Source of the DNA: Muribaculaceae bacterium
GTDB taxonomy: Bacteria; Bacteroidota; Bacteroidia; Bacteroidales; Muribaculaceae
NCBI GenBank assembly: GCA_029057255.1
Contig: JAICZO010000306.1
Coordinates: 1-5,605, forward strand
Direction: 5' to 3'
Length of the DNA: 5,605 nucleotides
The notes under the pieces were generated by a model that did not search any database, had not been told where the DNA came from, and saw only the letters and a program-made list of their open reading frames with translations. Below, one piece after another: positions 5,589 to 5,605 of the stretch. Position 1 is the first letter of the stretch. Every line of letters begins with the position of its first letter. A program made the translations under genes and the position numbers.

Positions 5589-5605
5589 ATGAAAGTAAGA
5601 GCTTC
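5589..5605 (+). CDS. rpmJ: 50S ribosomal protein L36, 5' end only
   Basis: The window ends 17 nt into a new frame that reads MKVRAS (the last codon, TC-, is Ser whatever the third base). MKVRAS is the usual start of bacterial L36, the smallest large-subunit protein, and rpmJ regularly follows infA. The spacer after infA is 17 nt and the leader is A-rich (cgaaacactaaaagat). The rest of the gene, including the residues that would show whether it is the zinc-binding form, lies outside. The call depends on six residues plus gene order. Confidence 0.85.

Overview
This window is an uninterrupted piece of the large ribosomal-protein gene cluster (the S10-spc-alpha superoperon). All genes are on the + strand and it runs from the 3' end of rplE to the first codons of rpmJ. 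The order is rplE' - rpsN - rpsH - rplF - rplR - rpsE - rpmD - rplO - secY - map - infA - rpmJ'. No mobile element, CRISPR array, tRNA, rRNA, phage gene or foreign cargo was seen.

The organism is most likely a member of the Bacteroidales, plausibly a fairly GC-rich gut lineage such as Muribaculaceae; the family is inference. Three things point there. The protein ends and motifs look Bacteroidales-like from memory (S14 starting MAKESMKAREVKRA, L18 ending in RSAGLKF, SecY with IPGVKPGKKTAEYLD). map directly follows secY with no adk between them. No start codon has a convincing GGAGG-type Shine-Dalgarno sequence; the leaders are A-rich, as is known for Bacteroidetes.

Layout: 2-2706 and 2721-3167 encode ribosomal proteins of both subunits (L5, S14, S8, L6, L18, S5, L30, L15). 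3171-4520 encodes the translocon channel SecY, 4560-5342 the methionine aminopeptidase that trims new proteins, and 5353-5571 initiation factor IF-1. The window ends in the L36 gene. Most spacers are 3-39 nt, consistent with one transcript and translational coupling, so ribosome parts, nascent-chain export, N-terminal processing and initiation are made together. No intrinsic terminator was seen inside the window.

The one clear departure from compact packing is the 136-nt rpsN-rpsH spacer (497-632). It holds no ORF, but it folds on paper into a row of four hairpins, the first enclosing the rpsN stop codon and the last ending 16 nt before the rpsH start. It is the best candidate here for an undescribed cis-acting RNA. 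Smaller points are an extended linker in S14, a lysine in SecY where E. coli has the SecA-critical Arg357, and a short inverted repeat that covers the map start codon. Otherwise the region is ordinary, conserved housekeeping DNA.
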